64,000 bases of DNA, taken from positions 124,001 through 188,000 of the forward strand of contig NZ_LGUC01000001.1 in the NCBI RefSeq assembly GCF_001307315.1, read 5' to 3'. Source of the stretch: Halolamina pelagica (GTDB lineage Archaea > Halobacteriota > Halobacteria > Halobacteriales > Haloferacaceae). How positions within the stretch are numbered: position 1 is the first letter of the stretch; each line of letters begins with the position of its first letter. This document shows positions 1 through 8,939 of the stretch, piece by piece. Made by a program: the position numbers and the translations under genes. A model generated the notes under the pieces. It was given only the letters and a program-made list of their open reading frames with translations, had not been told where the DNA came from and ran no database searches.

Positions 1-153
1 TCGGAGTGATAACGGTTACTCTGGCCACATCACAAATATTTCAACCGCACGTAATAGGTACTTCGACCACTGAAACCAGATCTATTATTTGTCACCGAAA
101 CCTTCTCGAGTTCGTCCACGATAAGCGCATACAGATCTCTTTCAAGGTACAAA

Positions 154-1431
154 ATGAATAACGTGTATCGATTCAAGCTCAGTTACAGGCTCATATCACT
201 CGCTGCGTCCGCAGTTTGTACACTCGCGCTCCTCGTACTACTTCCAATTGAACTCACGGTCTCGTTTGTCGCCGTCCTCGCTGCTATCGTTAGCGTCGCA
301 GCATACCGGTTGAATAACTACCTCTTGACCGTTCTCTCCGGAGCATTCCTGTTTCGAGTTGCGTTCGTCGTCGTCGACTCGCTCGCCGGGTTTCTTCCAA
401 CGGTCCCAATCTCTACGGGCCACAACCGACGTGCAATCGCTCTCGCAACTGCTTGGACCAACGGTCAATTCGCAGGTGTTCTAGGAGAAACCACCATCAT
501 GCGCGTCGTGATGGCGCACCTGCTCGCCCCGTTCTACGTCGTACTGGGCCACTCGTCCGTCGCCGGCCGTATCGGTATCGCGTTCGTCAGTCTCTTCGTC
601 GGGTATCTCGTCTTCGAGCTCGCACGCCACGTTGCCGACTACCGGACCTCCGTACTCGCCGCCTCGATCGTCCTCTTCTGGCCGACGATCGTCTATCGGT
701 CGGTCGTGATTCAGCGAGAGATCGTTCTCGTCGTCGTGATGCTGACGTTCCTGTGGGCTGCAGTCCAATGGCTCGACTCCGTTACACTGCGGACTGTCAC
801 GATCGCACTTCTCGCGACTGCCGCGACGTTCGCGCTTCGCAAGGAGAACCTCGTCCTGATCGTCGCGATGGTCGGGTTCGTCAGCCTCGGTAAGAGCCGC
901 GATAAGCCCTACTACCTCGCTGGGCTCACACTCTTTTCCGTCCCGTTCCTCGCGTTCTTCGCCCTCAATTTCGAGACGTTCACCGGCCACGGCTCCACGC
1001 TCTCCCCTGCGGCGCTCGAATCGTTCGCGTACGGCCGTGCTCACGGTGACGCCGTGTACCTGATGGGGCTCCACTACGACACTTGGCTGGACGTAATTCT
1101 TTATGCACCGATGAAGGTTCTGTACTTCCTGTACACGCCGTTCCCGTGGCATATCCAGAGCATCACAGAACTGTTCGTCGGGATGAGTGCCCTCGCGCTA
1201 CTCGCTGCGACGTTCTTCGTCCGACGGGGTATCGCAATACTCCACGACAAGCCGTACTACCTCGGACTTCTTCTCTCCTACTTCCTGACTGGCGTCGTCA
1301 CGTACTCGATCATCGAGATGAATTACGGTGCTGCCGTGCGCCGACGGATCCAGTTCATCCCGATCCTTCTCCTCCTCGCCGTCGTCGGACTCTCGAACGT
1401 CGAATTCGACGTTCGGTGGCCGACACAATGA
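154..1431 (+). CDS. Polytopic membrane protein of the surface-glycan block (possible GT-C or polymerase type)
   Basis: The 425-residue protein is almost entirely hydrophobic helices, roughly ten to twelve membrane spans starting near residue 12, with a large outer loop at about residues 80-115. A motif near residue 178 (FWPTIVYRSVVIQRE) resembles the P-x-x-x-x-x-S-x-x-x-R-E/D stretch seen in GT-C glycosyltransferases and polysaccharide polymerases, but that family assignment is inference. It heads a same-strand pair with the sulfatase-like gene 39 nt downstream, inside a block of glycan genes, so a role in assembling or polymerising a cell-surface polysaccharide is likely. The 153 bases upstream are A+T-rich and hold TATA-like stretches. 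Base composition is visibly less G+C-rich than most of the window. The ATG start is the first in frame. Confidence 0.8.
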   Translation: MNNVYRFKLSYRLISLAASAVCTLALLVLLPIELTVSFVAVLAAIVSVAAYRLNNYLLTVLSGAFLFRVAFVVVDSLAGFLPTVPISTGHNRRAIALATAWTNGQFAGVLGETTIMRVVMAHLLAPFYVVLGHSSVAGRIGIAFVSLFVGYLVFELARHVADYRTSVLAASIVLFWPTIVYRSVVIQREIVLVVVMLTFLWAAVQWLDSVTLRTVTIALLATAATFALRKENLVLIVAMVGFVSLGKSRDKPYYLAGLTLFSVPFLAFFALNFETFTGHGSTLSPAALESFAYGRAHGDAVYLMGLHYDTWLDVILYAPMKVLYFLYTPFPWHIQSITELFVGMSALALLAATFFVRRGIAILHDKPYYLGLLLSYFLTGVVTYSIIEMNYGAAVRRRIQFIPILLLLAVVGLSNVEFDVRWPTQ

Positions 1432-1470
1432 CACAAGCCATTTTACTGCAGTCTAGCTAGACCACACCAC

Positions 1471-2795
1471 ATGACCAACGTCCTCTTTCTCGTCGTCGAC
1501 TCGTTACGGTACGATGCCGTCGCCGACGACGAGTTCGACACGCCGGCCCTCGACGAGCTCGCCGAGGACGCAGTCTCGTTCACGCGGTGTTTCGCCCAAG
1601 GGATCAGCACCGCGCCCTCGATGACGGCGATGCTCACTGGCCGCTACCCGCTGGACTACGGCGGCCACTGGTACCTCGAAGAATCCCAGCCGACGATGGC
1701 CGAACAGTTCCAGCGGAACGGCTACACCACGGGTGCGATCCACTCGAACCCGAACGTCTCCCGACTTCGAAACTTCGACCGCGGGTTCGACACGTTCGAG
1801 GAGAACATCCTTCCCTACGACCCGGACGGGCTCGTGGACAACGCGCCGGACTCGCTGCTCCGTTACGCGAATAAGGCCGCACGCATCCTTCGGCGCACGC
1901 CGTACCTCCCCGCGGAGAAGGTGAATCGGAGCCTCACAGAGTGGATCACCTCGACCGACGACCCGTGGTTCCTCTGGACGCAGTACATGGACGTCCACGG
2001 TCCATACCTCCCTGGTGGCGATTTCGGCTACCGGAACAAGTTCCGTGCCGAGCGACTCTGGCGGAAAGCAGCCGTGAACGCCCCGAGGAGGTTACCCCGG
2101 AGGAGCACGGGGAGCTCTGGACGAACTACCGCAAGGAAGTTGAGTACCTCGATCGGGAGATCGGAAACTTCCTCGACGGACTCGAAGAACGCGGCGAGCT
2201 GGTAGACACCGCCGTCGTCGTTGTCGGCGACCACGGCGACGAATTCGACGAACACGGCCTGTACGGCCACAAGAATCTCCCGTACGACGAGCTCACGAGA
2301 GTGCCCCTACTGATTCGGTTCCCCGACTCGGTCGAAATCGACCAACCCAAGACCGTCGACACGATGGTTCGCACCGTCGACGTCCTTCCGACGTTCCTCG
2401 ATCTCGCGGACACTGACCTCTCGGACGCGATGGCCGAACGCTTAGAAGGCGAATCCCTGCTTCCGGTGATTGGGGGTCAAGACCCGAGCTACGACGCGGT
2501 CCTAACCGAAAAGGAAGTTCGCGGGGAAGACTATCTGCGGCTCGGGTTCCGAACTGATGACTGGAAGTACCTCTACGACGGGGAGGGCGACGACGAGTAC
2601 CTCTACGATCTGTCCACCGATCCCGAGGAAACTGACGACGTCTCTGGGCAGAATCCCGAGACGGTGGAGCGGTTCCGAGAACGACTGAACGACCGCTTCG
2701 AACAAATCGAAGCGACATCCGAAGGTGTCGACGTCCCCGATCTCGACGACGATGAAGGCGTCGAGGAGCGTCTCCGTGCACTGGGGTACAAGTGA
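1471..2795 (+). CDS. Sulfatase / phosphoglycerol-transferase-like AlkP-superfamily protein (apparent frameshift)
   Basis: Restored length is 441 residues. The N-terminus (MTNVLFLVVDSLRYDA) carries the first metal aspartate of alkaline-phosphatase-superfamily sulfatases, and VVGDHGDEFDEHG carries the second metal Asp-His pair. The nucleophile position, normally Cys or Ser in C/S-x-P-S-R, is Thr47 in T-A-P-S. That is more like phosphoglycerol transferases and phosphodiesterases than classical sulfatases. The frame breaks in a C run at 2081-2084 and resumes in the -1 frame at PEEVTPEEHGELW; one extra C restores it. The C-terminal end ERLRALGYK is typical of haloarchaeal sulfatase-like proteins. 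It probably modifies a surface glycan. Head-group transfer and sulfate removal cannot be separated from sequence alone. Confidence 0.85.
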
Positions 2796-2809
2796 ATTAG
2801 CCTTCCTCG

Positions 2810-3751
2810 TCAGGGGCCCGCAACCTCGATTTCTCGCATCGGCCGACACTCGATCTCGCCTCGCTCAACGAACTCGGTCACAGTCTCGAGCACGTCACGG
2901 AATCGCGCCAAATCCAGCTCTGGCTCGTGCCCCAGATTGAACGGATGGAACCAGAGGTGGAACACCCCACCCGTTCGAGCCGTACGCTCCAACCCCTTCC
3001 TCGCCCGCGCGATACTGCTCTCGCCCGACGCATACTGCCACCCGTCGTGCGAAGGTCGAAAGACCTGTGACCCGGGAACCTCCACGATACCGCCACGTTC
3101 CACAGCTTCGACCACAGGTGGCTGCAGACGTGCCGCCTCGTCGGCGAACCGCAACGGCGGCTTCACTACGCCCGGAACCCACCCACGTTCGTACCAGCGC
3201 GCATCCAGCCCTCGGTACGCTTCGATCCCGTACTCCCGGAGCACGTCGACGTGGCCGATATCATTCCGCGGGAACACGAAGCTCTTCGGCTCCACGCCGT
3301 GTTTCCGCAACGTCCCCACAGCTGCGCCGATCTCCTCCTCGGCATGCTGCCGCGAACAACCATCGGCGCCTAACTGCATGTGCGTCGAACCATGCAGACC
3401 GATCTCTTGCTCCGTCTCACACTCCTGAATCCGGTCGAGCAACCACGGTGCGTACCACAGCTCCTCGTCCATTCCACTCGCACACGGCAGTTCGCCGAAC
3501 CAGTCGTCGACCCACTCGAAATTCGGGGACGTTCGATCATAATGATCCCTGCCGCAGTCTTCCAGCAGGTGGGAGACGATCGCCCACGTCGCCGGGATCT
3601 CGTACTCGTCGAAAAGGTCACACAGCTGGTCGATCACTTCGGGCGTGTTTCGATACGCCTCCTCGTAGCGTTCGACGTTGCCTTTGTCGAAGGTCCCCCA
3701 CGCGAGTTCCGTGTCCAGCGAGATCGTGAACACGCCCGTGTCGTCGTCCAT
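2810..3751 (-). CDS. Polysaccharide deacetylase family protein
   Basis: The protein has 313 residues and a NodB-like fold. The catalytic-base region is SLDTELAWG near residues 11-19 (Asp13-Thr-Glu), and the metal-binding H-x-x-x-H is seen as HGSTH near residue 120. An R-x-D-pattern (FVFPRNDIGH) follows. The family removes N-acetyl or O-acetyl groups from sugars in surface polysaccharides or peptidoglycan-like polymers, and here the target would be a haloarchaeal surface glycan. No signal peptide is visible, so it may act on intracellular lipid-linked precursors. It is convergent with the sulfatase-like gene and lies 2 nt downstream of the phosphodiesterase gene, so those two probably share a transcript. 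ATG start at 3751. Confidence 0.85.
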   Translation of the reverse strand: MDDDTGVFTISLDTELAWGTFDKGNVERYEEAYRNTPEVIDQLCDLFDEYEIPATWAIVSHLLEDCGRDHYDRTSPNFEWVDDWFGELPCASGMDEELWYAPWLLDRIQECETEQEIGLHGSTHMQLGADGCSRQHAEEEIGAAVGTLRKHGVEPKSFVFPRNDIGHVDVLREYGIEAYRGLDARWYERGWVPGVVKPPLRFADEAARLQPPVVEAVERGGIVEVPGSQVFRPSHDGWQYASGESSIARARKGLERTARTGGVFHLWFHPFNLGHEPELDLARFRDVLETVTEFVERGEIECRPMREIEVAGP

Positions 3752-3753
3752 GG

Positions 3754-5307
3754 CTACTCCATGTACCCAAGATCTTCGAGTCGATCGGCGACATCACTTT
3801 CGACAGTTCGTGACTCCGCGCTGTCGATGTCCTCGGCGTCGATGCGCTGGACTTCCCGGTTCGCAGGCTCCGACTCCGCAGCAAACAGCTCCCGCTTGAC
3901 GTCGCCGTCCATCCGCTCGGGCACACCTCCGCCGTGCAGGTGCAGCAGTGTCGGCGCGATGTCGAGGATGTGCATGTCGGTAAGCGATTCGTTCCCGTCG
4001 ATTTCCGGGCCATGAGCGATGAACATCCCCGTGTCCTTGTTCTCGCCGTGCCACTTGCTCGGCGATCCAAAGGCGCCGTCGTGGCCGATCTTCCCCTCGA
4101 TGTGGACGCCGGCAGCCTGGTCGAGGACGACGTCCGGGCCTCGATCGACGTACGGACCACTGTACACGTCCTCTCCACGTAGCACTTGATCGAACACCGG
4201 ATTCCCGTCCGGGTCCGTGATTCCCTCCAAGTCATCGACGAGTTCGTCGACGATGCGCTCGCGTTCCTGTGGATGGTCCGCAAGTACGTACACCGGCCCC
4301 TGCCCACTGGCGACCACTTGTGAACTCTCCCAGTCGATCACGTCGGCTTTTCCGCTCTTGTCGACAGAGCCCTCTTCGTCGGGGAGGAGCATCTGTACGC
4401 GCTCTGGGAGGAGTCGTCGCGCCCACCACTCCACACCCAGTTTCGCCAGAATCGGACGAACACGCTCCTGCGTGATGCCCGCCCTGTGGAGGTAATCGCT
4501 GATGCTCGATTCGGTCTGGAGGTAGCCATGCTGTTCGAGCCAGGTGTTGACGCGGAACGTCGTCTCGATCCCGTTCGATCCGTGATCGGACATCACGAAG
4601 AAGTTCTCCAACTCTTGCATCTCTAACAACTGGCTGACGCGCTCGTCGATGCGCTCCCACGCCCGCTTCACGACATCCATGTCCCAGTAGAAGTGCTGGA
4701 GCACGTTCAGGTAGAACACCGTCACGTGGATGAGTTCGTACTCACCGCTCTCGAGCTGATCCTCCAGTACGTCGAATCGCATGTCGATCAAGTCGTAGAT
4801 CTCGGGGACGCACTCGTTGTCCGGATTGTCGCCGGACAACAGCGACATCTTCTCAGGATGAACTGCGTAGTCGTATCGCTCTCGTAGTTCCTCCTCTAGC
4901 GATTCGGGCTGCGTGTACCCAGCCTGTTCGGCGCCTGGGCCACCGGCAACGTGGATGCCATCGATTTCCGAAGGCGGGTACGAGGTCGGAAGGTTCACGA
5001 CCGCGGTATCGCCTTCAAGCAGCCGCCAGTAGTGCGTGCCGTCAAAGTCGCCAGCCGAACTCCGGTTTTCGATCGTCCGCGCGTCTCGGTCGACAGCTTC
5101 CCACCAGAACACTCCAAGCTTTCCGGGGTTGGTCCCGGTAGCGTAGCACTGCCAGTTCGGACACGTCACCGGCGGCAGACAGCTCTGCATGTCCGACGCG
5201 ACGCCGTCTTCAGTCAGTTTCGAGAACGTTGGGAGCGTTCCGTCGTCGATCCAGGGCTGGATCAGCTCGAAACAGCCCCCGTCCAGCCCGAGTACGACCG
5301 TGGTCAT
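3754..5307 (-). CDS. Alkaline-phosphatase-superfamily type I phosphodiesterase/nucleotide pyrophosphatase-like protein
   Basis: The protein has 517 residues. MTTVVLGLDGGCFELI carries the first metal Asp. The nucleophile region PPVTCPNW places Thr in the catalytic slot, and FVMSDHGSNG supplies the Asp-His metal ligands, with a further ligand in GKIGHDGAFG. The C-terminus ends in the DRLEDLGYME signature shared with the sulfatase-like neighbour. The start at 5307 is chosen because a purine-rich GGAGGAGGA lies just upstream and the conserved fold begins there; an in-frame extension to 5418 is less likely. These proteins occur in archaeal glycan loci, where they are thought to hydrolyse or transfer phosphodiesters on lipid-linked sugars. 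The exact substrate is unknown. Confidence 0.82.
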   Translation of the reverse strand: MTTVVLGLDGGCFELIQPWIDDGTLPTFSKLTEDGVASDMQSCLPPVTCPNWQCYATGTNPGKLGVFWWEAVDRDARTIENRSSAGDFDGTHYWRLLEGDTAVVNLPTSYPPSEIDGIHVAGGPGAEQAGYTQPESLEEELRERYDYAVHPEKMSLLSGDNPDNECVPEIYDLIDMRFDVLEDQLESGEYELIHVTVFYLNVLQHFYWDMDVVKRAWERIDERVSQLLEMQELENFFVMSDHGSNGIETTFRVNTWLEQHGYLQTESSISDYLHRAGITQERVRPILAKLGVEWWARRLLPERVQMLLPDEEGSVDKSGKADVIDWESSQVVASGQGPVYVLADHPQERERIVDELVDDLEGITDPDGNPVFDQVLRGEDVYSGPYVDRGPDVVLDQAAGVHIEGKIGHDGAFGSPSKWHGENKDTGMFIAHGPEIDGNESLTDMHILDIAPTLLHLHGGGVPERMDGDVKRELFAAESEPANREVQRIDAEDIDSAESRTVESDVADRLEDLGYME

Positions 5308-5365
5308 TTCCTCCTCCTCACCTTCCGACAAACAAAGCGTCTGTGTTCCTTGTGTCTGTAGGTCA

Positions 5366-6490
5366 TTACGCTGTATTCTGTTCCAGTAGTTCCCCGTATA
5401 CCTGATCCAGCTTTCCAACCATCGACGCCACCGAAAACCGCTCAGCCTGTTCCAGCCCTCGCTCCCCCATCCGTTCCCTTAGTTCCGAATCCCTCGCCAA
5501 CTCCCCCATCCGTGCCGCCAACGCCTCCGCATCTCCAGTCGGAATCAGGAACCCGTTCTCTCCATCTTCAATCTGCTCCGGAATCCCCGCAATATCCGTC
5601 GCCACCACGGGCAACCCACTCGCCATCGCCTCCGTGATCACTCGGGGCGTCCCCTCGCGGAAGGACGGCAACACGAGCACGTCACTCGCCGCCAACACCC
5701 GCGGCACGTCGTCCCGGAAGCCAGTCAGGAACACCTGATCCGACAACCCACGCTCCTCGATCTCCGACGCCAGTGAGTCATAGAGCGGGCCGTCGCCGAC
5801 GATACAGACCGACCCCTCGAAATCGTCCATCGACGCCACTGCATCCAACAACACGCCGTGCCCCTTCCCGTCGGCGAGCCGCCCGACCATCACCACGCGC
5901 AGCCGCTCGCCGGGCAAGTCCGCCGCGGGCTCTGCGTCCGCGAACGCGTCCAGATCCACGCCGCTGTACACCGTCGTGTACTGCTCGGGCCGACCGATCC
6001 CGCGCTCCAGATACTCCTCAGCGATCACGTCGGCGTTCGTAACGATGCGGTCCGTGTGCTCGGCCGCGCGGCGCTCGCACGCGAGCACGAACCGATTCAG
6101 CGCGTCGTTCCGGTCGTCCGCGAACGGGACGCCGTGGACCGTGTGGACGACGTTCGGAACCCCTGCCAGCGCCGCCGCGAAGCGACCGATGATCCCCGCC
6201 TCCGTGCTGTGCGTGTGGACGATATCGAACTCCTCACGACGGAGATACCGTGCCAGCGACACCACCGCGGGCACCGCAGTCACGGGGTTGTAGTGACGGA
6301 TCAACGGGAACTGCTTCGTGTCGATGCCATCGGCCTCGAGCTGAGCCACCTGTTCCTCGGCGTACTCCGCGCCGTAGCCAACGGTGAACTCGTAGTCGTC
6401 GATCCCGCGGACGGTGGCGAGCGTCTTCGCCTCCGCCCCGCCCTGTAACAGGCGCGTGATGAGGTGGAAGACTCGAGGCCGGCGAGTCAT
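5366..6490 (-). CDS. GT4 family glycosyltransferase
   Basis: The protein has 374 residues and the GT-B fold of glycosyltransferase family 4. The N-terminal acceptor domain begins RVFHLITRLLQGGAEAK. The donor domain shows VVMVGRLADGKGH and the nucleotide-sugar-binding E-x7-E motif in SFREGTPRVITEAMASGLPVVATDIAG. It is expected to transfer a sugar from a nucleotide or lipid donor onto a growing glycan at the cytoplasmic membrane face. The start at ATG 6490 is preferred over the upstream in-frame 6517 because the conserved N-terminus begins there. It leads a minus-strand run of three genes with the phosphodiesterase and deacetylase, and is divergent from the UDP-sugar dehydrogenase gene. Confidence 0.9.
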   Translation of the reverse strand: MTRRPRVFHLITRLLQGGAEAKTLATVRGIDDYEFTVGYGAEYAEEQVAQLEADGIDTKQFPLIRHYNPVTAVPAVVSLARYLRREEFDIVHTHSTEAGIIGRFAAALAGVPNVVHTVHGVPFADDRNDALNRFVLACERRAAEHTDRIVTNADVIAEEYLERGIGRPEQYTTVYSGVDLDAFADAEPAADLPGERLRVVMVGRLADGKGHGVLLDAVASMDDFEGSVCIVGDGPLYDSLASEIEERGLSDQVFLTGFRDDVPRVLAASDVLVLPSFREGTPRVITEAMASGLPVVATDIAGIPEQIEDGENGFLIPTGDAEALAARMGELARDSELRERMGERGLEQAERFSVASMVGKLDQVYGELLEQNTA

Positions 6491-6606
6491 CGATGAGTCA
6501 CACCTCCGGCGATGCACTCCCCCGACTTAAGCCTCCATCTCTGGCTCCCAGACGGTCCGCGGGAAGTAACGACACTCTCAAACGACTGTAGTGAATCCGA
6601 CAGACC

Positions 6607-7881
6607 ATGCACACCGACCAGACGCACGTTGGCGTCGTCGGACTGGGCTACGTCGGCCTCCCGCTCGCGCTCGCGATGCACGACGCGGGCTACGACGTGG
6701 TCGGCGTCGACGTCGACGCCGAGAAGGTCGAAACGCTCCGGAGCGGCGAATCGACGGTCGAAGACGTTACTGACGACGAAATCGCAAAAGCTGTCGACGC
6801 CGGCATCACGTTCACGGCCGAGTACGAGCAACTCGCAGGCGCCGATGGCGTTTCAATCTGTGTCCCAACCCCCCTCCGCAAAACCGATACGCCGGATCTC
6901 TCCTACGTTCTCGACGCTGCTGAGCGCCTCGCACCAGTCGTTAGCGATGGCTGTACGGTCGTCCTTGAGAGCACCGTCTATCCCGGTGCCACCGAGGAAG
7001 CCGTCGCCGAAGTCCTCGCAGAGAACGGCGCCACTATCGGCGACGACCTCTTTCTCGCGTTCTCGCCGGAGCGTATCGACCCCGGCAACGAGGAGTACGG
7101 CCCCACGGACATCCCGAAAGTCCTTGGCGGCGTCACCGACGAATGTGGCAACCGCGCGGAAGCGCTCTACGCGCCCGTTTTCGATGAAGTCATTCGCGTC
7201 GACTCCTCGACTGAGGCCGAACTGGTCAAACTACTCGAGAACACGTTCCGGGCGGTCAATATCGGGCTGATCAACGAGCTCGCACAGATCGCTGACGAAC
7301 TCGATGTCGACATCTGGAACGCCATCGAAGCCGCTGAGACGAAGCCGTTTGGCTTCATGCCGTTCTACCCCGGTCCGGGGCTGGGTGGCCACTGTATTCC
7401 TATCGATCCGTTCTACCTTTCGTGGAAAGCCGACCAACACGGCGTCGACACGCGCTTCATCGATCTCGCAGATACGGTCAATCGAGAGATGCCTCAACAC
7501 GTTGTCGACCGCGTGGTCCACCAACTCAACGACCACGGCACGGCGCTCTCGAATGCCGACGTACTCGTCCTCGGCGCTGCCTACAAGCCGAACGTCTCAG
7601 ACGTTCGCGAGTCTCCCGCCCTCGACATCATCACGGAACTCGAGGAGTGGCAGGCCACCGTGGACTACCACGACCCGCACGTCCCCGAGCTCACGGTCGG
7701 CGAGCAGACCTACAAGTCGGTCCCGTTGACTGACGACCGTCTCCAAAGCGCAGATTGTGTCGTCATAGTTACGGACCACTCGGAAATCGACATCGACCGA
7801 ATCGTCGAAGAGTCTGCACTCGTCTTCGACGCCCGGAACGCGACCAGCCACCGTGACGACGACCACGTCGTTCGATTGTAG
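6607..7881 (+). CDS. Nucleotide-sugar dehydrogenase (UDP-N-acetyl-D-mannosamine dehydrogenase type)
   Basis: The protein has 424 residues and the three-domain UDP-glucose/GDP-mannose dehydrogenase architecture. The NAD-binding G-x-G-x-x-G is in VGVVGLGYVGLPLA. The central domain has KLLENTFRAVNIGLINELA. The catalytic Cys lies in PGPGLGGHCIPIDPFYL, and the C-terminal UDP-binding domain has LGAAYKPNVSDVRESPA. The PGPGLGGHCIPIDP context is typical of WecC-type UDP-ManNAc dehydrogenases rather than UDP-glucose dehydrogenases, though specificity is inference. It oxidises C6 of the sugar to a uronate used in N-glycans or exopolysaccharide. The epimerase gene follows by 48 nt on the same strand and probably forms a unit with it. 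Confidence 0.92.
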   Translation: MHTDQTHVGVVGLGYVGLPLALAMHDAGYDVVGVDVDAEKVETLRSGESTVEDVTDDEIAKAVDAGITFTAEYEQLAGADGVSICVPTPLRKTDTPDLSYVLDAAERLAPVVSDGCTVVLESTVYPGATEEAVAEVLAENGATIGDDLFLAFSPERIDPGNEEYGPTDIPKVLGGVTDECGNRAEALYAPVFDEVIRVDSSTEAELVKLLENTFRAVNIGLINELAQIADELDVDIWNAIEAAETKPFGFMPFYPGPGLGGHCIPIDPFYLSWKADQHGVDTRFIDLADTVNREMPQHVVDRVVHQLNDHGTALSNADVLVLGAAYKPNVSDVRESPALDIITELEEWQATVDYHDPHVPELTVGEQTYKSVPLTDDRLQSADCVVIVTDHSEIDIDRIVEESALVFDARNATSHRDDDHVVRL

Positions 7882-7929
7882 GCGTCTTTAATCCGACACA
7901 CTAACCCCGCCCGCGGGGAATTCGGAGGT

Positions 7930-8865
7930 ATGCCCACTGCACTTGTCACTGGTGTCGCGGGGTTCATCGGTTCGAACCTCGCAGACGCGCTGCTCGGCCG
8001 CGGCTACGACGTTCGCGGCGTCGACAACTTCGAGACAGGCCGCGAACAAAATCTAACCGGCCTTCGCGAGAAGGACGACTTCTCCTTCCACGAGGCGGAC
8101 ATCCGCGACGCCGACGCCATGGCAGAAATCACGGCAGGTGTCGACTACGTCTTTCATCAGGCGGCTGTCCCCTCGGTCCCCCGGAGCGTCGACGATCCCG
8201 TCACTTCCACGGACGCCAACTGCACCGGGACGGCGACAGTCCTGAACGCTGCCCGCGAGGCGGACGTCGATACAGCAGTCGTTGCCTCCTCCTCCTCCGT
8301 CTACGGCTCAACCGACCAGCTCCCAAAAGTTGAGTCCATGGAGTCACAGCCGGAATCCCCCTACGCGCTCTCGAAGTTCTACACCGAGAAGCTCGCCCTC
8401 CAGTTCAGCGACCTCTACGACATCGACACGGCTGCGCTACGGTACTTCAACATCTTTGGCCCGCGTCAGGACCCCAACGGCGACTATGCGGCAGTCATTC
8501 CGAAGTTCATCTCCCTGATGCTCGACGGCGAGCGCCCGGTCATCTACGGCGACGGCGAGCAGTCCCGAGACTTCACCTTCATCAATAACGCCGTGCAAGC
8601 GAACATCCTTGCCGCGGAGGGCGATGCCACCGGCGAAGCGTTCAACGTCGGTTGTGGTGGCCGCGTCACGGTCAACGAACTCGTCGACACGCTCAACGAC
8701 CTCCTCGACACCGACATCAACCCCATCTACGACGACCCGCGTCCCGGAGACGTGCGCCACTCCCACGCCGACATCTCGAAAGCCGAGGATATGCTCGACT
8801 ACGACCCCGAGGTCGGGTTCAAAGAGGGCCTCAAGCAGACCATTCCCTTCTACCGCGACGCCTAG
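7930..8865 (+). CDS. NAD-dependent sugar epimerase/dehydratase (extended SDR, GalE/WbpP-like)
   Basis: The protein has 311 residues and is an extended short-chain dehydrogenase. The Rossmann G-x-x-G-x-x-G is in TGVAGFIGSNLADAL. The catalytic region includes VVASSSSVYG and the Y-x-x-x-K motif YALSK. Substrate-binding FNIFGPRQDPNGDYAAVIPKF and VIYGDGEQSRDFTFI are typical of UDP-glucose or UDP-N-acetylglucosamine 4-epimerases. It would supply an epimerised UDP-sugar to the adjacent glycan genes. The ATG follows GGAGGT with good ribosome-binding spacing, which is notable among mostly leaderless neighbours and fits an internal operon gene. Confidence 0.9.
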   Translation: MPTALVTGVAGFIGSNLADALLGRGYDVRGVDNFETGREQNLTGLREKDDFSFHEADIRDADAMAEITAGVDYVFHQAAVPSVPRSVDDPVTSTDANCTGTATVLNAAREADVDTAVVASSSSVYGSTDQLPKVESMESQPESPYALSKFYTEKLALQFSDLYDIDTAALRYFNIFGPRQDPNGDYAAVIPKFISLMLDGERPVIYGDGEQSRDFTFINNAVQANILAAEGDATGEAFNVGCGGRVTVNELVDTLNDLLDTDINPIYDDPRPGDVRHSHADISKAEDMLDYDPEVGFKEGLKQTIPFYRDA

Positions 8866-8939
8866 CCCAGACGACCCTTCCGGAACCATTTTGCCACTCT
8901 GCCGAGCAGTCGGAACCAACATGACCGGTGATCGAACCT

